NCBI GenBank assembly: GCA_964646075.1
Contig: CAZYBZ010000012.1
Location: forward strand, 1-15,379
From: JAYENY01 sp964646075
Lineage (GTDB): Bacteria > Patescibacteriota > Minisyncoccia > Minisyncoccales > PEYH01
Reading direction: 5' to 3'
Length of the DNA stretch: 15,379 nucleotides
The translations under genes were made by a program, and so were the position numbers. The notes under the pieces were generated by a model. The model had not been told where the DNA came from. It saw nothing but the letters and a program-made list of their open reading frames with translations, and made no database searches. How positions within the stretch are numbered: position 1 is the first letter of the stretch; each line of letters begins with the position of its first letter. Positions 6,601-14,110 of the stretch are shown one piece after another.

Positions 6601-6957
6601 GTAACAGTTGGTTATACATATATGATGCGACTGATTCATATGGTTGAAGACAAGATTCATATGCGATCGATTGGGCCCTATTCTTTAATTACTCAACAGC
6701 CCTTAGGAGGCAGGGCTCAATTTGGGGGACAAAGATTTGGAGAAATGGAGGTTTGGGCTCTACAAGGCTATGGCGCAGCCCACTCTTTGCAAGAGATGCT
6801 CACAATCAAATCAGACGATGTTATTGGGCGAGCGGCGGCTTATCAGGCGATATTAAAGGGTAAAGGAATTGAAGCTCCGCATATTCCAGCATCTTTTTCA
6901 TTACTAATTAATGAGCTGAAGGCGTTGGGGTTAAGCGTAGAGATGAAAAGTAATTAA
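3694..6957 (+). CDS. rpoB: RNA polymerase beta subunit
   Basis: The protein has 1087 aa, shorter than E. coli (1342) because lineage-specific insertions are absent. RpoB landmarks occur in order: N-G-V-E-R-V-V-I-S-Q near 120; the D-H-L-G-N-R-R segment near 347; the rifampicin region F400-P429 (S-Q-L-S-Q-F-M-D then H-K-R-R); D-D-A-N-R-A-L-M-G-S-N-M-Q-R-Q; and the active-site segment G-D-K-M-A-G-R-H-G-N-K with the conserved lysines K864 and K872. The C-terminal P-L-G-G-R-A-Q-F-G-G-Q-R-F-G-E-M-E clamp-anchoring part is intact. It forms the catalytic core with RpoC, encoded 50 nt downstream, in one operon. The bases before ATG 3694 read AAGG with no spacing, so a Shine-Dalgarno role is doubtful. 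Residues about 283-298 are a charged insertion encoded by a heptamer array, placed in a variable loop. The last codons and the stop lie in an octamer array. Position 425 (E. coli S531) is Thr. Confidence 0.98.
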   Translation: MITKDFSKSNIRLSLPYLLEVQKASWKEFWQRELKELFEEVSPMRDYTGRWLEIWFLDYTLGKPYYENEFEAKKCEDSFSAPLKLLVKLVNRKTKEETIQEVFFCDFPLMTERGTFIINGVERVVISQLIRSPGAFFTCRKIKGREYFGARIIPNRGSWLEFETDASGFIGVKIDRRKRVPATTILRAFGVDTDSKIKELFSDIDKGEIKYIEETMRRDGSKNQGEALVEIYRRLRPGDLASPDTAKELIENMFFNFERYDLSKVGRWKTLQRLPELKLSSRFKIQNLKSQVKNKESGRIKEREEINLDDRVLRIEDVIAVVREIIRLNNTPGSKPDEIDHLGNRRARTISELLKDRLRVGLARVERISRDRMASLDAEDMSPNKILNPKPFISVLKQFFASSQLSQFMDNENILAELEHKRRLTAGGPGGLTRKRAGLQVRDVQPSHYGRICPIETPEGPNVGLVGHLASYARINPYGFIETPYFKVEKGRVTNRVRYLNAFQEEKYNIAHSCLKLDKKGKMMAREVEARSMGKPKMIEREKIDFVDVAPEQFISAATALVPFLQNDDANRALMGSNMQRQSVPLIKAEAPLVSSGIEERIVQDSGKTITAEEDGTIEEVDGQHIKVKERVKGSNKKTKNGGDKVYKNYFLRNFDATNQFTYFHHKPVIRKGDKVKKGEILAGPTGSDNGCLALGQNLLVAFLSMRGHNYEDAIILSSRVLEEELLSSVHIEIFSCDIRETKLGPEITTCDIPNVSEEKLKNLDAEGIIQTGAEVGPGDILIGKISPKGETGLTAEERLLWAIFGEKAKNIKDTSLLMEHGKKGRVVRVKEFSREAGHKLHPGVIKRYQVEVAQLRGITVGDKMAGRHGNKGIVAKIFPKEEMPFMKDGTPIDIILNPLSVISRMNIGQILETHLGWAAKTLGYRAISPSFSGANEEDIKGELKRAGLPEDGKIRLYDGKTGESFEQKVTVGYTYMMRLIHMVEDKIHMRSIGPYSLITQQPLGGRAQFGGQRFGEMEVWALQGYGAAHSLQEMLTIKSDDVIGRAAAYQAILKGKGIEAPHIPASFSLLINELKALGLSVEMKSN
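4539..4587 (+). repeat. Heptamer array inside rpoB
   Basis: Seven consecutive 7-bp blocks, six of them beginning with AT, run in phase. ATTTAAA, ATCCAAA and ATTTAAA are the clearest, and ATTTAAAATC occurs twice 14 bp apart. The reading frame avoids the TAA inside the unit and yields a Lys/Asn/Gln-rich insertion at residues 283-298. Confidence 0.65.
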
Positions 6958-6979
6958 GCAATCAAGTAATTAAGCAATT
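6948..6979 (+). repeat. Octamer array spanning the rpoB stop codon
   Basis: Four gap-free 8-bp units follow the pattern AAGYAATY: AAGTAATT, AAGCAATC, AAGTAATT and AAGCAATT. The first unit supplies the final Ser-Asn codons and the TAA stop of rpoB; the rest fill the gap before rpoC. Confidence 0.8.
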
Positions 6980-7007
6980 TTACTTTTTTGTTTTGTTGAT
7001 TAATTTT

Positions 7008-10000
7008 ATGAAAGTAGAAGAAATTAACTCTATTAAAATAAAATTAGCTTCGCCAGAAGAGATTTTGTCTTGGAGTAGGGGTGAGGTGCTGAAGTCAGAA
7101 ACCATAAATTATCGGACTCAAAAAGCGGAGAAAGATGGTCTATTCTGTGAACGAATCTTTGGTCCAGAAAAAGACTACCAGTGTTATTGTGGTAAATACA
7201 AAGGGATTCGCTATAAGGGGATGGTTTGTGATCGGTGTGGAGTTGAACTTATTAAGGCGTCAGCCAGGAGGGAGAGGATGGGACATATTGTTCTTGCCTG
7301 CCCGATTTCTCATATTTGGTTTTTAAGAGGAGTGCCCTCGGTTATGGGGGGTCTTTTGAATCTTTCTTCGCAACAATTAGAAAAAATTGTTTATTTTGCT
7401 TCTTATATTATTACGAAAGTAGAGAAGGGGGCGAAAAAAGGAGTTTGGGAAGAGATTGAGAGAGAATATCGAGAAAAAATTAAAAATCAAGATCCAAAGA
7501 TTAAAAGCGAATTTAAAAAGGCGAAAGAGAGGGCGAGAAAAGATATGGAGACGATTAAGCCCTTAAAAGTTCTCTCAGAGTTGGAGTATATGGAACTTTC
7601 ATCTAAATATGGAGAGATTTTTGAAGCTGGTACCGGCGCGGAGGTTTTAAGAAAAATTTTTATTAATTTTAATTTTAAAAAGCTTATTGATGAATCAGAG
7701 GAAAATAAAAAGAAGATTACCGAGGTAGAGCGCAAGAAATTTTTAAGAAGAAATACTTTGTTAAAAGATATGTATAAGGCTAAGGTTCGACCTGAATGGA
7801 TGTTTCTAACGGTTTTACCTGTTTTGCCGTCTGCTTTACGACCAATGGTTCAGCTGGACGGAGGGAGATATGCTTCTTCGGATTTGAACGATCTTTATCG
7901 GAGAGTAATCAATCGTAATAATCGACTTAAATATCTATTAGAAATTAATGCGCCAGAGGTTATTTTACGAAACGAGAAAAGAATGCTCCAGGAAGCAGTA
8001 GATGCTTTAATTGATAATGGGATGAGGAGTGGTCACACCACGATTGCTTCTACTGGCCAATCCCGATTGCTAAAATCGTTGGCAGATGCTCTCAAGGGAA
8101 AACAAGGAAGGTTTCGTCAAAATCTTTTAGGTAAAAGAGTTGATTATTCTGGGCGATCAGTGATTGTCGGTGACCCTGACCTTAATTTCAGCCAGTGTGG
8201 TTTGCCGAAAAAAATGGCTTTAGAACTTTTTAAACCGTTTGTCAGTGCTTATCTTTTAGAAAAAGAACTTGCTTATAATGTTCGTCAAGCTTCTTCTTTA
8301 ATAGAAAGAGGGGTTGAAGAGGTCTGGGAAGCCTTAGAAGCAGTCATTAAAGATAAGCTAGTTTTATTAAATAGGGCACCGACTCTTCATCGTTTGGGGG
8401 TTCAGGCTTTTTCACCCAAACTAGTTGAAGGCGAGGCGATTAGAATTCATTCTTTAGTTTGTGAAGCTTTTAACGCTGACTTTGACGGCGACCAGATGGC
8501 TGTTTTTGTCCCTTTGTCAGAGAAAGCCCAGAAAGAATCGAGAGAAAGAATGCTCTCTGGCTCTAATTTATTAAAACCAGCAACCGGCCTCTCAGTGGTC
8601 AGTCCTCGTCAGGATATGGTCTTAGGTTGCTATTGGCTTACCAGGATAAAGGATGGGGCGAAGGGAGAGGGCAAGATTTTTTCTTCTAAAAAAGAAGCTC
8701 TTTTGGCTTGTCAATCTAAGGTGATTGATTTAAGAGCTAAGATAAAAGTTAGGATTAAAGATGAATTATTAGAGACGAGTTTAGGGAGAATGATTTTTAA
8801 TGAAGCCTTGCCTAGCGATTTTCCTTTTCAAAACGAGTTGATACCCTTAAAAAAATTAAAGGATTTTACTCGACAAATCATAGAAGATTATGATAGCCAG
8901 ACAGCTACTGAGGTTTTAGACAAGATTAAAAAGATTGGCTTTGAATATGCGACTGTCTCTGGTTTAAGTTGGGGAATGGATGATTTAAAAGTTCCCCCTG
9001 AAAAGCCAAAATTAATGAAGAAGGCGGAGGCGGAGATCAAAAAGATAGAAGATTATTTTGACAAAGGCTTATTAACCGATGAAGAGAGGAAGTCTCAGGT
9101 GATTGAGGTTTGGCATAAAGTAAAAGCTGAAATTCAGAGATTAGTGCCAATGTCGCTCAAGAAAGACGGTATTGTTTTTACAGCAATTGATGCCGGCGCT
9201 AGAGGGAGTTGGTCACAGCCGGTTCAGATGGCAGGGATGAAAGGTTTAGTGATCAACCCGGCCGGTCAGATTATGGAATTTCCAGCTAAAAGTTCTTTTA
9301 AAGAGGGTTTTGGCGTTTTAGAGTATTTTATATCCACCCATGGGGCAAGAAAAGGGACGGCTGATACCGCTTTAAGAACATCAAGTGCTGGCTATCTGAC
9401 TCGGCGTTTAATTGACGTGGCTCATGATATTTTTGTGAGTGAGGTTGATTGTCAAGAGAAAGAAGGCATTACAGTGACTAGGGGCGATAGCGATGAAGTG
9501 GGGCAAGACTTTATTTTTAAAATTGTTGGAAGGATATCTTTAGAAAATATTCCCACTTCAGGTCAGTCCAAAGAGAAGTTAATTGTTAAAAAGAATGAGC
9601 TTATTAATTGGGAAAAAGCTAGGGTAATAGTTGATAGCCCAATTAAGAGAATGAGAGTTCGTTCTCCTCTAAGTTGTAAATCAGACAGAGGGGTTTGCCA
9701 GAAATGTTACGGCTGGGATTTGGGGCATAATAGGTTAGCAGAGATAGGAGAAGCGGTTGGGATTGTTGCTGCTCAGGCGATTGGAGAGCCCGGTACTCAG
9801 TTAACACTAAGAACTTTTCATAGCGGTGGGGTTGCTTCTGTTGAAGACATTACTCATGGTTTGCCGAGAGTAGAGGAGGTCTTTGAGACGAGAGTCCCAA
9901 AAGGAGAAGCAGTAGTTGCCTTAAATGACGGGAGAGTCATGAGGGTGGAAAAGGAAATTGTGAAGATCAAGAATTCTGAATCTGAAATCCAAGATTCAAA

Positions 10001-10592
10001 ATCAGAAATTAAAAAACGGAAAACCGCTAAGAAGAAAGGAGAGATGATGGAGTACGGGATTCCTCACAAGAGAACAGTTTTGGTTAAAGAGGGAGAAGAG
10101 ATTAAGGCAGGACAACAGTTGTGCGAAGGTAGCATTGATTTAAAGAAATTATTTAAAGCAGCTGGCTCTCAGGTTGTTGCTGCTTATATTATTAAAGAGG
10201 TTCAGAAGATTTATGCTTCTCAGGGGGTGGCTATCCATGATAAGCACATCGAGACCATTGTTAGACAGATGTTTTCTCGTATAAAGATTAAGAGCAAAGG
10301 GGGTAGCCAATTTTCAGAAGGTCAGATTGTTGAGAAGGGGTCAGTGATTAGAGAAAACAAAAAGCTTAAAGAACAAGGTAAAGAGCTAATCGTTTTTCAA
10401 AATTTAATTCTCGGAATTTCAAAAGTAGCTTTGACGACTGATAGCTTTCTTTCGGCCGCTTCCTTTGAAGAGACTTCACGAATTTTAATTAAAGCAGCGA
10501 TAACCGGCCAAGAAGATTGTCTAATGGGATTAAAAGAGAATGTTATTATTGGGAAACTAATTCCGATTGGCACCGGGTACAAAAAAACCTAA
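7008..10592 (+). CDS. rpoC: RNA polymerase beta-prime subunit
   Basis: The protein has 1194 aa from ATG 7008. A longer frame from TTG 6993 adds only five residues, and the ATG aligns with the bacterial N-terminal pattern I-K-I-x-L-A-S-P-x-x-I-x-S-W. Domains in order are: first zinc site C59, C61, C74, C77; the clamp; the catalytic N-A-D-F-D-G-D at 489-495 chelating Mg; the bridge-helix segment with T-A-L-R-T-S-S-A-G-Y-L-T-R-R; second zinc site C815, C890, C897, C900; and the trigger-loop motif I-G-E-P-G-T-Q-L-T-L-R-T-F-H. The large trigger-loop insertion of proteobacteria is absent. The gene follows rpoB by 50 nt without its own promoter or Shine-Dalgarno sequence, so translation may depend on coupling or an unusual initiation mode. 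Residues about 987-1002 form a Ser/Glu/Lys-rich insertion from a heptamer array, in the barrel module after G-L-P-R-V. No TGA occurs in frame. Confidence 0.98.
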   Translation: MKVEEINSIKIKLASPEEILSWSRGEVLKSETINYRTQKAEKDGLFCERIFGPEKDYQCYCGKYKGIRYKGMVCDRCGVELIKASARRERMGHIVLACPISHIWFLRGVPSVMGGLLNLSSQQLEKIVYFASYIITKVEKGAKKGVWEEIEREYREKIKNQDPKIKSEFKKAKERARKDMETIKPLKVLSELEYMELSSKYGEIFEAGTGAEVLRKIFINFNFKKLIDESEENKKKITEVERKKFLRRNTLLKDMYKAKVRPEWMFLTVLPVLPSALRPMVQLDGGRYASSDLNDLYRRVINRNNRLKYLLEINAPEVILRNEKRMLQEAVDALIDNGMRSGHTTIASTGQSRLLKSLADALKGKQGRFRQNLLGKRVDYSGRSVIVGDPDLNFSQCGLPKKMALELFKPFVSAYLLEKELAYNVRQASSLIERGVEEVWEALEAVIKDKLVLLNRAPTLHRLGVQAFSPKLVEGEAIRIHSLVCEAFNADFDGDQMAVFVPLSEKAQKESRERMLSGSNLLKPATGLSVVSPRQDMVLGCYWLTRIKDGAKGEGKIFSSKKEALLACQSKVIDLRAKIKVRIKDELLETSLGRMIFNEALPSDFPFQNELIPLKKLKDFTRQIIEDYDSQTATEVLDKIKKIGFEYATVSGLSWGMDDLKVPPEKPKLMKKAEAEIKKIEDYFDKGLLTDEERKSQVIEVWHKVKAEIQRLVPMSLKKDGIVFTAIDAGARGSWSQPVQMAGMKGLVINPAGQIMEFPAKSSFKEGFGVLEYFISTHGARKGTADTALRTSSAGYLTRRLIDVAHDIFVSEVDCQEKEGITVTRGDSDEVGQDFIFKIVGRISLENIPTSGQSKEKLIVKKNELINWEKARVIVDSPIKRMRVRSPLSCKSDRGVCQKCYGWDLGHNRLAEIGEAVGIVAAQAIGEPGTQLTLRTFHSGGVASVEDITHGLPRVEEVFETRVPKGEAVVALNDGRVMRVEKEIVKIKNSESEIQDSKSEIKKRKTAKKKGEMMEYGIPHKRTVLVKEGEEIKAGQQLCEGSIDLKKLFKAAGSQVVAAYIIKEVQKIYASQGVAIHDKHIETIVRQMFSRIKIKSKGGSQFSEGQIVEKGSVIRENKKLKEQGKELIVFQNLILGISKVALTTDSFLSAASFEETSRILIKAAITGQEDCLMGLKENVIIGKLIPIGTGYKKT
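9966..10014 (+). repeat. Heptamer array inside rpoC
   Basis: Seven gap-free units fit ATYNNRA: ATCAAGA, ATTCTGA, ATCTGAA, ATCCAAG, ATTCAAA, ATCAGAA and ATTAAAA. They cover 49 bp, the same span as the array in rpoB. They encode a hydrophilic insertion in a surface-variable part of RpoC. Confidence 0.7.
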
Positions 10593-10593
10593 G

Positions 10594-10622
10594 GAGACAG
10601 AAGGGAATGAGGGTAGTATAAT
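10594..10622 (+). promoter_or_regulatory. ftsK promoter
   Basis: GAGACA (10594-10599), a 17-bp spacer and a perfect TATAAT (10617-10622) follow the rpoC stop directly. A start near 10629 would give an approximately 30-nt leader made almost entirely of a repeat-derived inverted repeat. Confidence 0.5.
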
Positions 10623-10631
10623 AGAATAAGA

Positions 10632-10657
10632 ATTTAAAATTCGAAATTAATTTTAAA
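10632..10657 (+). repeat. Heptamer-derived inverted repeat abutting the ftsK start
   Basis: The units ATTTAAA, ATTCGAA and ATTAATT (10632-10652) belong to the same family as the arrays in rpoB and rpoC. TTTAAAATT (10633-10641) and AATTTTAAA (10649-10657) form a perfect 9-bp inverted repeat with a 7-nt loop, ending one base before the ATG. Confidence 0.65.
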
Positions 10658-10658
10658 C

Positions 10659-12941
10659 ATGGTTAATCGTAGAAAAAGGCGAGAAACTAAGCTCGCTCCC
10701 AAGGTGCGCCGATTTTGGTTTCGGGGGCGGGAAAAGCGCAAGCCGATTTTGCCAGAAGCAATTAGCCCCTGGGTTTTTGGGATTTTGATGCTATTATTAA
10801 CGGCTTTTATTCTTTTATCTTTTTTTGATCTAGCAGGCATTGCCGGGGAGGGCTTTCTTAGTTTTTTTCAATTTTTAATAGGTCCACGAGCAATTTTTTT
10901 AAGTCCTCTAATCTTTCTACTGATAGCTTTTTCGTATTTTAGCCCTAAAGAAAAAAGCAAGAGAGCTATCTTCCTGGCAGTTATTCTTTTTTCAATTAGT
11001 GTCTCTGGTTTTTTGGCGACCTTAGCTCTATCGCAAATTGAAAATATGGATTTTCAGTTTTTTTATTCAGGTGCTGGTGGTTGGCTAGGAAATCTTGTCG
11101 CATGGCCATTGTTCAGGATTTTTGGTTTTTGGGTAACTCAGATTATTTTTTGGGGAATGCTGATCATTTCGGGATTAATTTTTTGGCATTTTCTTTATTC
11201 ACCACGTAAAAAAGAGGAAGAAACGGTTGTTCTTGAAAAAGATTCATTAAAAGAAGAGAAGAGGGTTCAAAGACCGTTTATTAAAAAAGTTTTCGCTCCT
11301 AAGTTTTGTCTGACAAAAGTTGAAGAGAGGACAGAAAAAAGGAAAGGTAAAGAAAAGCCCGAAAAAGTAAAAATCGTTCCTGTCTTTGAAGAGGAGGTAA
11401 AACTTGCTGGAGGAATGGAGGAAAGGATAGGGCGGTGGAAGCTTCCGTTAGTAGAGCTTTTAGCGACTGACAAAGGAACTCCGCAAGCCGGAGATATAAA
11501 GACTAATGCTGAGATTATTGAAAAAACTTTAGAGAATTTTGGGATATCAGTGAAAATGTCAGAAATTAATATTGGGCCTACGGTAACCCAATATACTCTT
11601 AAGCCAGCTGAAGGGGTGAAGCTTTCTAAGATTACGGCTCTCAATAACAACCTATCTTTAGGTTTGGCAGCTCATCCCCTAAGGATTGAAGCACCGATTC
11701 CAGGTAAATCGTTAGTCGGAGTAGAGGTGCCTAATAAGGCAAGAACTTTGGTTCGCTTAAGGAATCTTTTTAATAGTCTAGAATTTCAAAACTTAACATC
11801 TACTCTTAATTTTGCCATTGGTCGAGATGTTGTTGGCAATTCGTTTTGTGCGGACTTGTCTAAAATGCCCCATCTTTTGGTTGCTGGTTCTACGGGCTCT
11901 GGTAAGACGATATGTTTAAGCAGCATTATTCTGAGCTTACTTTATCGTAATTCCCCCTCTTCCTTGAGACTTATTTTGATTGACCCAAAAAGAGTAGAGT
12001 TTATTAATTATAATGGGTTGCCTAACTTATTGACGCCAGTGGTTTACGATGTTCAGAAGACTTTGAGTGTTTTGAAATGGCTTATTGAAGAAATGGAAAG
12101 AAGATTTGAAGCCCTTTCGGAATCAGGAGTTCGTAATATTGATGAATATAATAAGAAGGTTCGAAAAAATTTCAAAAAGAAGTCATCTTCTATGGATGGA
12201 GAAAGTGAGGAAGATATTATGCCCTATATTGTTCTTATTGTTGACGAGTTAGCTGATTTAATGGCGAGCAAGAGCAGAGAGATGGAGGCTGGCATTGTTA
12301 AGCTAGCTCAGAAATCTAGGGCAGTCGGGATTCATCTAATCTTAGCGACCCAAAGGCCTTCAGTTGAAGTGATTACTGGACTTATTAAGGTAAACATTAC
12401 TTCTCGCATTGCTTTTCAAGTAGCCTCTCAAGTTGATTCTAGAACTATCTTGGATACTGCGGGCGCGGAAAAGCTTTTAGGTCTAGGCGACTTACTTTTT
12501 ATCTCTGCTGAAATTTCTAAACCTAAAAGGATTCAAGGGGCTTATGTTTCTGGAGAAGAAGTTCAGAAAGTGGTTGATTTTGTTATTAAGCAGAATCATA
12601 TTGCTAAAGAAGGAGAGGATGATCTCGCGACAAGCATCGCTCTTGAATTAGAAAGAGTAGAGCGGATTGGAACAAACACAATTGGGGTTATGGCGGAGCT
12701 TGACCCAGTTTATCAGGAAGCGAAAGAGGTAGTTTTAGAAACAAGAAAAGCGTCAGCTTCTTTTTTGCAGAGAAAATTGAGGATTGGTTATGCTCGGGCT
12801 GCTCGCCTTTTAGATATGCTGGAAGAAAAGGGAATAGTTGGTCCAGCTGACGGAGCGAAACCGAGAGAGGTATTTTTTGACACAGAGGCGTTGATGGAAG
12901 AACAGGGGATAGGGGATGAGGAGAAAGAGATTGACGAGTAG
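10659..12941 (+). CDS. ftsK: FtsK/SpoIIIE-type DNA translocase
   Basis: The protein has 760 aa. A basic N-terminus (R-R-K-R-R) precedes four membrane segments at about 36-58, 70-95, 103-123 and 143-178. A charged linker runs to about 255. The motor follows: a Pro-Thr-V-T-Q-Y-type alpha domain near 305-320, Walker A A-G-S-T-G-S-G-K-T at 409-417, and Walker B V-D-E-L-A-D at 528-533, with A-T-Q-R-P-S downstream. The C-terminal gamma winged helix (about 685-745) ends in R-E-V-F, the family's KOPS-reading domain. The short linker resembles Gram-positive SpoIIIE/SftA-like forms rather than long E. coli FtsK (1329 aa). It would pump chromosomal DNA through the closing septum. It starts 66 nt after rpoC with its own -10 element. 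No XerCD or dif site is visible in the window. Confidence 0.96.
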   Translation: MVNRRKRRETKLAPKVRRFWFRGREKRKPILPEAISPWVFGILMLLLTAFILLSFFDLAGIAGEGFLSFFQFLIGPRAIFLSPLIFLLIAFSYFSPKEKSKRAIFLAVILFSISVSGFLATLALSQIENMDFQFFYSGAGGWLGNLVAWPLFRIFGFWVTQIIFWGMLIISGLIFWHFLYSPRKKEEETVVLEKDSLKEEKRVQRPFIKKVFAPKFCLTKVEERTEKRKGKEKPEKVKIVPVFEEEVKLAGGMEERIGRWKLPLVELLATDKGTPQAGDIKTNAEIIEKTLENFGISVKMSEINIGPTVTQYTLKPAEGVKLSKITALNNNLSLGLAAHPLRIEAPIPGKSLVGVEVPNKARTLVRLRNLFNSLEFQNLTSTLNFAIGRDVVGNSFCADLSKMPHLLVAGSTGSGKTICLSSIILSLLYRNSPSSLRLILIDPKRVEFINYNGLPNLLTPVVYDVQKTLSVLKWLIEEMERRFEALSESGVRNIDEYNKKVRKNFKKKSSSMDGESEEDIMPYIVLIVDELADLMASKSREMEAGIVKLAQKSRAVGIHLILATQRPSVEVITGLIKVNITSRIAFQVASQVDSRTILDTAGAEKLLGLGDLLFISAEISKPKRIQGAYVSGEEVQKVVDFVIKQNHIAKEGEDDLATSIALELERVERIGTNTIGVMAELDPVYQEAKEVVLETRKASASFLQRKLRIGYARAARLLDMLEEKGIVGPADGAKPREVFFDTEALMEEQGIGDEEKEIDE

Positions 12942-12953
12942 ACAGGTTAAATC

Positions 12954-12995
12954 ATTTATTATTTATCATTGATTATTTATCATTGATTATTAATC
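12954..12995 (+). repeat. Intergenic heptamer array, copy 5 (6 units)
   Basis: Six phased units occupy 42 bp: ATTTATT, then ATTTATC and ATTGATT twice over, then ATTAATC. A 14-bp unit is exactly duplicated at 12961-12974 and 12975-12988. The last ATTGATT provides the probable -35 of the recA promoter. Confidence 0.85.
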
Positions 12996-13011
12996 GATAA
13001 TCCTTTATATT
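12983..13011 (+). promoter_or_regulatory. recA promoter, leaderless
   Basis: TTGATT (12983-12988), a 17-bp spacer and TATATT (13006-13011) place the transcription start at about 13018-13019, the A of the recA ATG. No LexA-like operator of the known Gram-positive or proteobacterial type is apparent. Confidence 0.5.
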
Positions 13012-13018
13012 AATAGGT

Positions 13019-14017
13019 ATGCCAAGTGAAAATAAAAAAATAGAAAATTCTAATTTAAAAGAGGCTATTGAAGATATTAAAAAAGAGTTTGGCGAGGGGG
13101 CGATTATGCGACTTAAAGACGTTGAGGCCGTGCATGTTGATGCCATTCCTACTGGTTCAATGTTTTTAGATATGGCTTTGGGTATCGGCGGTTTGCCTCG
13201 CGGTCGGGTAATTGAAATTTATGGCCCAGAGAGTTCAGGGAAAAGCACTTTGGCCCTTCATTGTGTCGCTGAGAGCCAGAAGAAAGGCGGCGTCGCCGCT
13301 TTTATAGACGCGGAGCACGCTTTGGATCCAGAATATGCCAAACGTCTTGGAGTCAATGTGGAAGATCTTTTAATTTCTCAACCTGACTCTGGAGAGCAGG
13401 GGCTTCACATTGTTGAGAGTTTAGTTAGGTCTAATCAGGTAGATATTATTATTATTGATTCGGTGGCGGCTCTAACCCCCAAGAGAGAGATTGCCGGTGA
13501 AATGGGCGCTCAACACGTTGGACTACAAGCACGCTTAATGAGTCATGGCTTAAGAAAATTATCTGGCATTACTTTTAAGTCAAAAACGATTGTTCTCTTT
13601 TTGAATCAAACAAGAATGAAAATTGGCATTCCTTTTGGCAACCCTGAGACTACTCCTGGTGGTTTAGCTCTTAAATTTTATGCTTCGGTGAGAATTCGGT
13701 TACAGATGAGAGCTCAGATAAAACAAGGAGATGATATCGTTGGCTCTCGCATTAAGGCGAAGATAGTCAAGAACAAGGTGGCTGCGCCCTTTAAGATTGC
13801 TGAATTTGATATTTATTATAATGAGGGAATTTCTTATTTAGCTGACTTGATTAACGCTGGGCTTAAATATGAAGTTATAAAAAAAAGTGGAACTTGGTTT
13901 AATTATAAAGATGTGAAATTGGGGCAAGGGATGCCTGGCGCAAAAGATTTTCTGAAAAAGAATTCTAAAATTGCTAAAGAAATCAAAAAACAGTTGATAG
14001 AGGAGATGAAAGAATAG
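13019..14017 (+). CDS. recA: RecA recombinase
   Basis: The protein has 332 aa; E. coli RecA has 353. The short N-terminal polymerisation helix runs to about residue 33, ending in G-E-G-A-I-M-R. The ATPase core has Walker A G-P-E-S-S-G-K-S-T at 69-77, D-A-E-H-A-L-D-P with the catalytic Glu, and Walker B I-I-I-I-D-S-V-A-A-L. The L1 region is M-G-A-Q-H-V-G-L-Q-A-R-L-M-S; the L2 segment is F-G-N-P-E-T-T-P-G-G-L-A-L-K-F. The C-terminal domain ends in a Lys/Glu helix without the long acidic tail of E. coli, which restrains activity there. It forms filaments on ssDNA for strand exchange and, where present, LexA cleavage. Its promoter sits right at the ATG and its -35 comes from a heptamer repeat. 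It is convergent with the rpsF-ssb-rpsR operon, sharing a terminator. Confidence 0.98.
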   Translation: MPSENKKIENSNLKEAIEDIKKEFGEGAIMRLKDVEAVHVDAIPTGSMFLDMALGIGGLPRGRVIEIYGPESSGKSTLALHCVAESQKKGGVAAFIDAEHALDPEYAKRLGVNVEDLLISQPDSGEQGLHIVESLVRSNQVDIIIIDSVAALTPKREIAGEMGAQHVGLQARLMSHGLRKLSGITFKSKTIVLFLNQTRMKIGIPFGNPETTPGGLALKFYASVRIRLQMRAQIKQGDDIVGSRIKAKIVKNKVAAPFKIAEFDIYYNEGISYLADLINAGLKYEVIKKSGTWFNYKDVKLGQGMPGAKDFLKKNSKIAKEIKKQLIEEMKE

Positions 14018-14019
14018 CT

Positions 14020-14047
14020 ATTAGTCACTAATTATTGATCAGTAGTT
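14020..14047 (+). repeat. Intergenic heptamer array, copy 6 (degenerate)
   Basis: Four units fit the ATTNATY frame loosely: ATTAGTC, ACTAATT, ATTGATC and AGTAGTT. They lie between the recA stop and the shared terminator. Degeneracy suggests an older copy. Confidence 0.45.
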
Positions 14048-14063
14048 AATCGTTAAGAATCAA

Positions 14064-14088
14064 AAAAAACTGCTTTTGGCAGTTTTTT
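14064..14088. terminator. Bidirectional terminator between recA and rpsR
   Basis: AAAAAACTGC (14064-14073) pairs with GCAGTTTTTT (14079-14088) around a 5-nt loop. It has T-runs on both sides when read from either strand, so it serves the converging recA and rpsR transcripts. Confidence 0.85.
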
Positions 14089-14110
14089 GATTTTAAAGAA
14101 ATGAATTTTC

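Noticed and set aside
6993..7007. TTG start for rpoC
   Set aside because: It adds only M-L-I-N-F before a well-placed ATG that matches the family N-terminus, with no ribosome-binding signal to favour it.
12942..13018. LexA/SOS box upstream of recA
   Set aside because: Neither the CTGT-N8-ACAG nor the GAAC-N4-GTTC type is visible in this gap.
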